From assembly GCA_943704525.1 (NCBI GenBank), contig CALSCQ010002260.1, positions 2,501-30,427 on the forward strand: 27,927 nucleotides of DNA. Reading direction: 5' to 3'. The stretch is from Pigoraptor vietnamica. Taxonomy: Eukaryota; Opisthokonta; Filasterea. The notes beneath the pieces are model-generated. The model made no database searches. It saw only the letters and a list, made by a program, of their open reading frames with translations, and was not told where the DNA came from. Of this stretch, positions 20,482-27,927 are shown piece after piece. Position numbers and translations under genes: made by a program. Positions within the stretch are counted from its first letter, which is position 1. Each line of letters opens with the position of its first letter.

Positions 20482-23400
20482 CATGCACTATTCAGCGGAT
20501 GCTCGCGCCCATCGCACACCCACAGTCGCTCGTACAGCCGCAGTACTTCTGGCAAAACTGGTGCGTCTGCAGGCACGTGCAATAGGCCTCCTCGCAAGGC
20601 TGCCCCGGATGAAAGCAGGGGGCGTAGTCCCTGACCTCGTTCGGGTCGGTGGCTGCGCATAGGGACCAACGTATGCGACTAATCAATGTACGTCCCAGAG
20701 AAGAAGAGAGGGGAGGCAAATAAAGGAAGGGAGAAATGAGTGCCAAATGGAATTAATCTCAATGGGCTCGTGAGAACAAAAGGTGTGCACAGCAACCACG
20801 GCGAGAGCGCGCGCACGTGACCACGCACCCGGGCGCCGCCGTCCCACGCGCTGCCACCCTGCGTACGCCTTCTGCTTGCGCCGCTTTGCCTTTCCGTCGG
20901 CGTCGTCAGAGCCATCCGCATCAACCGCAGGTGCGTCGGCGAGGGTTGCGGCGCGCGTGGCGACCTGCGAAACAACGCGACGACGTTGAGACAGCGACAG
21001 TGAGAAGCACAATGAATTTCAGTCAAGCGAGAAAATGGAGTGTTCATGATAACCCATATAGTGCAGCGAATACAGCCGGAAGAACAGCAACCCAATGATC
21101 CACAAAAGACAACACAAGTGGATCACACACACCTCTGCGCACGTCTTTGTCCCGACATAACCCGCCACGGCGCAGTAATTGGCGCCGAGCAGTGAAAGCC
21201 CCTTTGCGAACATCGCGTCCTCCACTGGCGTCCACACGGCCGACGGCGCCGCTGCGTCCGACTGCGTGCTCTGCTGCGACTCGGAGGCCGTCTCGGTCTT
21301 TGTTGGGGATTTTGCTGCACGGCGCGGAGAGCGTCGCGACGAATGGTCGTCCGTTGGGGCGGTCTGCGGCGCCGCGTGGCACGTGGGACCGCACGGCGTT
21401 TTGGGTCCCTGCGGCGGGTTTGGCTTCGGGCGCGTGGTGGGCGGACGAGGGCGCACGTCTGAATGCAGTCGAGGTTGGGAGTTAGACCATTGGGATGCGG
21501 TCGCAGAAGGAAAAACAAAGTATTACACGAGCCACGAAACGTTATTAGTCCTCACGAGGATAGCCCACACCCACAGCAGGCCACTCTGTGCAATTTGCAC
21601 GCACACGCACCGTGATATCGGCAGTCGTACATGTAACAGCGCCGACAGAAGAGCGTGTTGAACGAGTCCATCATGTTCTCGGGCTTGATGGCGGGGTCGT
21701 CGCTGAAGGTAGGGCATGGGCGATAAGCGAAAAGCGTTGAAGCGGACAGTGGATTCATGTGGGAGATAACGAGAAATTTCAACTGAGAAAAAGGCGAGCG
21801 GAATCGAAGAATGTGTGTGCGTTGGACGGGGAGAGGGGAGTCTTATAGGCACGACTGTTGAGGTTCTAAGGAGTGCCGTGCATCTCTGCGCTACGGTGGC
21901 GCCACTCACCCGTCCACGTTGGCGCAGAAGAAGGCGTCCACGACTTCCGTCGGCTGCGCAGTGTTCTCGAATCTGACACACGACGCAAGCATTGGGTGAG
22001 TTGTTTGCTAGAGTAAATTCTAAGGCTGACTCCGCAAACACAGGCGGCTCAAGTTGGCGTTGCGTCAAAACCAGCGAAATGGGCTCCAATAAAAAGAAAA
22101 AGAGAGAGAAAGGAGAGCGAAAAAGAAATAAAACCACACACAAAGTGAGAAACGAACAATTGAGAAAAAACGAAAAGAAAAAACAAACACGGAAACACAG
22201 CAAGCAAATCAAATTAATGCCCACCGCTCCTTGACCACTTCCGCCTCGTCAATGTCGTAGAGCAACGCCAGCTCTTCAAAGAGTTCGCTGCGGTCGACGC
22301 CCTTTCCCGGCCACTCCGACGCATCGAACGCGGCAACGATGCGCGCAATCTCATCGTTCACTCCCTCGTCCTCTGCACGACACCGCACCCAAACACGCAC
22401 GCATTCGATTATCACTCAGATCGATGAAGCAACGGAAAGGTTCCAACAAGACGCGCGCAAGCGGCGATGGCACATCACTCAAACTCCATCTAATACGGAC
22501 AGCCGGACAAAGCAAACACATAGAATAGCACCCGCTGTCTGCACGCACCCTTTTCCGCGGCCAGTTCGTCGATGGCCTTCTCGTATGTGCTCTGGAGCTC
22601 CATGAAAAACTCAGAGTTCTTCTCGTTATCGTCGCCGAGATAGGGAATGTGCGTGAGCACCGTCTCATCTTCCACCTGCAAGCCACGTGTCCGTATTGGA
22701 GCTACAGTTGAGTAGCATCGTAGTGGCAGCTCATGCACGCGGCTGACAGATGCACTCTGACGAGCACAAGCACGCACCAACACACACACGCGCGCTATTA
22801 ACATGCATGCATGGTCACAGCTGAAAACGCACAAAAGCCCTTGACACACACAAACATCACACATGCCGTGCGCGCGCACACTGACGCCACACGGCACCCA
22901 CCAGGACGTTCTTGGGGATGGGCACCCACATCGAGTAACGCGGAATCTGCGCCACGGCAGGAATGGAAATCACCGCCGCCGTTTGCGCGCCATTCACGGC
23001 CTCGTCAAAGTGCGCCTGCAGATTGCGCTTCGGCTGCGCAGACATGGGTGGGGGTTAGGGTTCCGCACGAAAACGTGTACGCAAGGGGAACCAGAGAGGG
23101 GGAAAACGGAAAAATGCATTATGTGCGCACGTGTGCGTGTGGTTGAATGCGCAATATTGCACTGAGAACACGGCACGCGAACAATAATGTTTTGATGGCT
23201 CGGCTACAAAAAGCACGGCAGAACGCCTTAAAAAAGAAAACCGACCAAATTAACGCAGAGGCTAGCACAGCGTGCGCGTACAGAGCGGAGACAAGGGCGC
23301 CTGCATCTGCACAGCAAATAGCATGCCGCGCACACCGTAAAAACGTCCCCCACCCAAAAGTGCCGCTCGCCCGGTGGGAAGGCCTTGTCGCCGACGAGCC

Positions 23401-23758
23401 GACGCGGCACACGCACGCGCGCCTCAATCAGCTCGCGATTGGCGGCGAACACGTCCTGCGAGCGCAAAGACGTTGAATGAAAAATAGCGAAAGTGCAGAA
23501 AAAAGAAAAGAGAAAGAGAAAAGAGAGAGCGACTAAAATTACACACGTCTGTCAAAAAAAAAAAAAACACAAAGTGCCAATCGGCAACAGGACCCCACGC
23601 GAAATGCACCCGCCGCACGCGCTTAAAGAGCGCCACCGCACCGCAATTGTCTTGGACTGCGCGCGCTTGCGCTCCTCTTCCACAAGCCGCCGCTGCTTTC
23701 GCGCCCACTCGACCAAACCGGGCACGCGGGGCCGGCCACTCCCCGCACCCGCCTCCAT
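18506..23758 (-). CDS. EZH: Enhancer-of-zeste histone H3K27 methyltransferase, PRC2 catalytic subunit (about 703 aa, 17 exons)
   Basis: The product writes H3K27 methylation in the nucleus as part of PRC2. Exons (5' to 3'): 23758-23642, 23455-23354, 23033-22902, 22675-22549, 22372-22225, 21972-21910, 21702-21611, 21458-21133, 20964-20829, 20652-20518, 20358-20245, 20114-20014, 19937-19842, 19668-19587, 19398-19318, 18981-18894, 18677-18506. All phases agree (2112 bases). In order: an N-terminal basic helix, [12 protein letters not shown], the zinc-binding [13 protein letters not shown], a SANT-like segment ending YVGTKTCAE (about 325-369), a cysteine-rich CXC region (415-531; [20 protein letters not shown] across a join) and SET (532-646). 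Catalytic-pocket residues are kept: Y580 (EZH2 Y641), A596 (A677), the NHS motif with H608 (H689), and FFDY. Human EZH2 is 746 aa. Exon 2 could end at 23336 instead; the acceptor of exon 12 and the last exon are the least certain. Confidence 0.9.
19097..19280. repeat. imperfect TG-rich tract inside EZH intron 15
   Basis: TG units broken by TGCG and TATG fill much of the intron. On the EZH sense strand it reads as CA repeats. Confidence 0.9.
19760..19793. repeat. (AC)n microsatellite inside EZH intron 13
   Basis: A perfect run of about 17 units. It reads as (GT)n on the EZH transcript, about 50 bases downstream of the donor at 19841. Confidence 0.95.
20403..20479. repeat. (AC)n microsatellite inside EZH intron 10
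   Basis: A perfect run of about 38 units. It reads as (GT)n on the EZH transcript and lies between the CXC exons, about 40 bases after the donor at 20517. Confidence 0.96.
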
Positions 23759-24210
23759 CCCCACACACGCACAAAGGGACGGGAGAGAAAGAGAAACGAC
23801 GTCGACGTCACAACAGCCTCCCTCCCTCTTCAAAGGCGTGCTGTGCCTTGCTTTGCTACTGCGTCTGCGGGCTACCACCGTCAAGTTCGCAACTTTGTGT
23901 CACTCATGGTAGGATTCCCGCCAGATTTATATTTTTTTCCCGCGCCGATCACGTGCTTCCTTGTTACTCCATGCCAATATGGGAACCGTGTTGGCAGACT
24001 GGCTATGGCCTGCCGTGCCCGGAAGCTGAATTCTGAACAATTTCACAATTTCGTTCCGTCGAAATGTATTGCGCAGCATGCATCGACAGAGGGCGGTGTG
24101 CCAGCCAGGGCTTCACCGGTACTGTGGGCACTGGGCGCCATTAGCTTGATTGCATTTGACCGCGCGGGCCCGGCGGCACTGCAACTCAACACCTGACTGC
24201 GGCTGACACG
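23759..24210. other. intergenic between FARS2 and EZH (tandem, minus strand)
   Basis: It should hold the FARS2 3' untranslated region and the EZH promoter. A T-rich stretch (about 23925-23940) and a CACGTG site near 23949 are visible. No further gene is apparent. Confidence 0.4.
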
Positions 24211-26328
24211 TCACCGCAGCGTCACGCCAAAGCGCTGTGTCAGGGCCTCGCGAATGCGGTCGACGAGCGTGTTGATTTCCGCGTTCGTAAGGTTTCGGTC
24301 CATCGATCGGAACGTAATGCGGTAACAGAAGCTCACGCGCTCCTTCAGCGAAAACTCGTCGATTTTGGTCACCGTTTCGACAAGGTCTCCCGCGGTTTCG
24401 CGCACAAGCTCGCACATATCGTTCTCGCTGCGACAGCGACGCGTAGAGATTAGCATTGTAATCGTTGTATGAGAAATGTCGGGGCGTGCAAGAGAAAAGA
24501 GGCAAAGTAGACGACGCCCAACAAGACAGACACACATCCTGAATTTTAACGAAGAATGCCTCCACAATCCCACCTGAACTTCGGCGTCGTCCAAAAGCTG
24601 ATGTCCTTCTTGACCGGCGGATAAGACGAGTACGGCTTGAAGCGGGGCGTGCGGGGGTCCTTCAGGCCACACTCAAACTGCGAGATGAAGCGCTCGTCGT
24701 CCGTCCAAAAGAGGCGAATGTCGGGTATTTCGTACAGCACCATCGCCAGTCGCTCGAGGCCCAGCCCAAACGCCCAGCCGACCTGGTCGCCCCGCCCGCA
24801 GTTGGTCATGATTTGCGGGTGGATCACGCCACTCCCGAGCACCTGCGAACGCACGCGCGGACGAGAGAGAAAGGGGGAGAGGGAATCGGTTACCTACCAA
24901 AGTGCACACAACGAAAATGAACGGAAAGAACGCTGCAAATGCCAGACAGACGTAAAATTACGTGTGTCTACGCTCACAACGCAGCCTCACCTCCAGCCAG
25001 TCGTTGTTGTAGAAGATCTCCAGTTCAGCGGATGGGTTGGTAAACGGAAAGTACGCATCCACAAACCGCATGGGTACGTCCCCAAAGAGATGTCGCGCAA
25101 GGCCCTGCAGGCGACAGATGGCGCGCGTGCGGGTGTGCAGGCGTCAGCGACGGTTAAAGTCTGCGAGCCTTCGACAAGGTACACAATAAACACACATGGC
25201 GGAGGTCACGTCACGCGACCGCACCTCTAAAGTCGCCTTCAGGTGGGCGAATGCGTAGTCCGTGGGTTCCATTCCCGACGCCGCCACTTCCTCCTTCGTA
25301 AAAATGCGCACGCCCTCCATCTGATGGAACACCTGGGCGACGGCACGTGACGTGTGTGTGAGCGCACTGCATTGCGGGACTACGAAAGGCAACAGTCCGT
25401 GCGAGAGAGAAAAACGACGGGGAAAATATATTGGAGAAGAAGAAAGACAAGGAAAGCCAAAGGCCATCGACAGAGACCCCCACGCACCGGATAGTGCGAG
25501 CGGTCGACCTCGTCCCTCCGAAAGCAGTCACCCACAGCCAGAAAGGCCATCTCACCGCGCTTGATGAAGTGGTTCTGGTGCGCGCTCGTGTGCGTCCGCA
25601 GCACGTGCGTGTCGGAAAGATAGTACGTGTCGTTTTTACTGCGAGAGACGTGGTCCTGTGGGAGGCGGTGAGTGAATGAAGAAGCTGCGACTACACTGCA
25701 TGGGCCCGGCGAGCCAACTGGCAGTACCCGACACATGCATCCCCGCACCCACTGCGTATAAAACACGCTCATTCAACGCACATGCGCACCCACACACGGC
25801 GACCCCCTGCACAAACAAAACACACACAGGGTCCAGGACCCCCTTGGGCTATCCAGCACATGATGACGTCACACACGCTACCTTTGGGATGAGCAGGGCG
25901 TCAAAGTTGTCGTCGACGGTGACGACGGGAAGAAGGTCCTCGTGAAGCACGAACGGCGGACACGACGCCGCATTCGCGCCTCCCTTGAGGGGATCCAGTC
26001 CCCGCGGAGACGCAAAGTGGTCGGCGATGAGCGTCTTTATAAGCCGTATGGGGTGGCTGCGCGCGGTGTGCAGGCGCATCCCCACGCGCGAGAGAATGAC
26101 CTCGCCGCAGTTGGAGCTCGCATCTCGCAGGCTGCGAATGTGCGCCTCGATCGCCTTCCTGTCCTTCAGGACTGGCTGTGCTGACGCATGTGCGTGCGTG
26201 TGCGTGTGCGCGTGCGAGTGAGAGCGTGCACGCACAAGAAAAGAGGCTGTCAACGAAGGACCCGGCGCAACTGGCGGTGTGGCTATACACGTTCGCGCCA
26301 CAACGCGGGACAGCGCTGTCCGCAGCAT
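24211..26328 (-). CDS. FARS2: mitochondrial phenylalanyl-tRNA synthetase (FARS2 type, 440 aa)
   Basis: A monomeric class II synthetase that charges mitochondrial tRNA-Phe. Exons: 26328-25882, 25655-25488, 25332-25225, 25104-24991, 24842-24574, 24427-24211; phases agree. The N-terminus MLRTALSRVVARTCIA is arginine-rich without acidic residues, as in mitochondrial presequences. The catalytic core shows RTHTSAHQ, motif 2 as FRRDEVDRSHYP, the FVDAYFPFTNPS strand and motif 3 as GWAFGLGLERLAM. The last exon is the anticodon-binding FDX-ACB domain (SFCYRITFRSMDRNLT). Human FARS2 is 451 aa. In the first exon, 26235-26176 could be a 60-base in-frame intron (GTGCGT to CAG); removing it gives 420 aa. 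The ATG at 26328 begins the presequence; the open frame extends upstream without support. It lies upstream of EZH in tandem and head-to-head with the PKA-R-like gene. Confidence 0.92.
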
Positions 26329-26698
26329 TCTCGCGCAACTCAAAGCAGCGACAGTGCCATTGCTCTGCGTCTTCAACAGCCAGCTGATCGGAAATCGTTA
26401 CGGTTCATCGGACGAGAAGGACAAATGCAACCCAATTGCAGTATAATCGGAAAACGCAGTGTGGAAACAACGGCACGCAAGTTCATCTCGCCGACACCCC
26501 GTTGAACCTCAGTCTTGTTGAACATTCGAACGCTCTTACGTAGCAACTCCCCTGCCACTCTGCGTGTGCCTGGTGTGCCTGTGTGTGCGCCTGTGTGTTT
26601 GTGAGTGCGTGCGTGTGTGGGCTGATTGCCCGCCTACAATTGCCTGGCACATGTGAGTGACTCACCCACACACAACACATCGGATCGCGATACGCAAG
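26329..26698. promoter_or_regulatory. divergent intergenic region (FARS2 / PKA-R-like gene)
   Basis: About 370 bases separate the two start codons. A TG-rich stretch lies at about 26560-26620. No TATA element was found. A shared promoter is inferred from the layout only. Confidence 0.45.
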
Positions 26699-27658
26699 AT
26701 GGCCGGCTTTTCGAAGCTGCTTGTGGGCGCAGCGGCCGCCGCCCTTGTCGCGGGCCTTGCGTTTTACGTCCTCTCCGCGCCCAAGAAGCGCCCCTCGTTC
26801 CCTCCTCCCGGCGGCGCGTCATACGCCGACGCTGCGAAGAAGGTCGCCCCGGCTGAGAAGGATGCCAAGAAAGATGCGCCGCCACAGCAGCCGAAAGATG
26901 CACAGCAGAAGCCTGCACCCGCTTCGCAGGAGGCGAAGGTGGGTCGAGTGGTGACTTACTGCCCGGAGCCCGTCGCACTGTCTCTGTATGAAAAAAACAA
27001 CAACAAAGTTTAGCGCTCAGTAACTCTGGCTGCGTTTGACTTGAGTAAGTGCGGTGTTTCTGTGTGTATGTATCTGCGCGCGTGCCGATGCGTGTGTTGT
27101 GCATGTGCGCACATCGCACATTTCGCGGTGTGAGGCTACACGCAGCACGCCTGACTTTGGTGCCGCACTTGCGCGTGCGCAGCCCATGCCAAATCTCAAC
27201 GGGCCGCGCTTCGCCGACAAGCCGAAGCCCAAGACCATACAGCAGCTTGCCGTCGAGGTGCTGTTCGTGCCTCGTGTTACTCCGCGTGCAATGTCTCGCT
27301 GTTATGCTGCCCATTTCCCCTTTCCCTCCGACCGAATTTACGCATCTTCTCACATCCCACGCACGCCAACACCGCTACTCACATTCGCTTTGGTGCTGCG
27401 TGCGACAGGAGGTGGGCTACAACCCGCGCCGCCGGGGGTCCGTCAGCGCCGAGTCCCTCCGCCCCAACGAGGCCACGGAGCCCTTCACCAAGGTCGTCAT
27501 TCCCAAGAGTGATGAGGCCATGATGCGCATTGCGGCTGCGTGCAGCGGTAACCTGCTCTTCCGGAACCTGGAGCCGGACCAGCGCCGCGGCATTTTTGAC
27601 GCCATGTTCGAGCGGCGCGTGAAGGCGGGCGAGGAGGTCATCAAGCAGGGCGACGAAG
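26699..27658 (+). CDS. cAMP-dependent protein kinase regulatory subunit-like protein with N-terminal membrane anchor (3' end outside window)
   Basis: PKA regulatory subunits hold the kinase inactive until cAMP binds. Exons seen: 26699-26938, 27183-27257, 27409-27658 (phase 1 donor GTAGGC); the rest lies beyond the window. The third exon carries the inhibitor site RRRGSVSAE (about residues 112-120), then KVVIPKSDEAMMRIAAAC and LLFRNLEPDQRRGIFDAMFE, leading into the first cyclic-nucleotide-binding domain (VKAGEEVIKQGDEG). These match the PKA-R order closely. A serine in the RRxS site is type II-like, so it may be autophosphorylated. The usual N-terminal dimerisation/docking domain is not seen. 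Instead residues 5-25 (SKLLVGAAAAALVAGLAFYVL) form a hydrophobic segment followed by a Lys/Pro/Ala linker. The GTGCTG donor of exon 2 is the weakest join. The ATG at 26699 has good context (caagATGg). Confidence 0.8.

Positions 27659-27927
<269 letters not shown>

Overview
This is a piece of nuclear DNA from a GC-rich, intron-rich single-celled eukaryote. Spliceosomal introns, dinucleotide microsatellites inside introns, a mitochondrial-type tRNA synthetase, a PKA regulatory subunit and a PRC2 methyltransferase all rule out a bacterium. The species cannot be named from sequence. The mix of a CD36/LIMP-2 receptor, a secreted GtaA-type glutaminase, an E(z) homologue and a PKA-R subunit suits a free-living phagotrophic or osmotrophic protist, perhaps from the amoebozoan/apusozoan/opisthokont side; that placement is inference. 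The window opens inside a gene and stops inside a (GT)n tract.

Layout, left to right: (1) 1-1260 (+), 3' end of an unrecognised acidic/helical protein, three exons. (2) 1988-2079 (+), a lone first-exon-like segment resembling the N-terminus of glycogen branching enzyme, followed by a long (TC)n tract. (3) 2621-6067 (+), an intronless, very large CD36/LIMP-2-family receptor of 1148 aa. (4) 6510-8585 (-), an intronless F-box plus ankyrin-like protein. (5) 8795-12748 (+), a secreted glutaminase, 12 exons, 692 aa. (6) 12749-14817, 2 kb without a convincing gene. (7) 14818-15863 (-), an F-box/leucine-rich-repeat gene with an apparent one-base frameshift. (8) 16438-17991 (+), a novel multi-span membrane protein, three exons, 324 aa. 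(9) 18506-23758 (-), an Enhancer-of-zeste (EZH) histone H3K27 methyltransferase, which I traced through 17 exons to about 703 aa. (10) 24211-26328 (-), mitochondrial phenylalanyl-tRNA synthetase (FARS2). (11) 26699-27658 and beyond (+), a PKA regulatory subunit-like protein that begins with a membrane anchor.

Exon joins were made by hand. They rest on GT...AG boundaries, on phase agreement across every join, and, for genes 5, 9, 10 and 11, on family similarity running through the joins. Genes mostly alternate in orientation, giving three head-to-head pairs (F-box/glutaminase, LRR/membrane protein, FARS2/PKA-R) and three tail-to-tail pairs. The genes do not form one pathway. Two points do recur: possible endolysosomal or uptake functions (CD36-like receptor with an NPxY tail, secreted glutaminase, membrane protein with an acidic dileucine), and a distinctive splicing style (GTG-type donors, often GTGCGT, and UG-rich introns). 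The most notable items are the oversized CD36-like receptor, the complete PRC2 catalytic subunit, the apparently membrane-anchored PKA-R and the unusual donor consensus.
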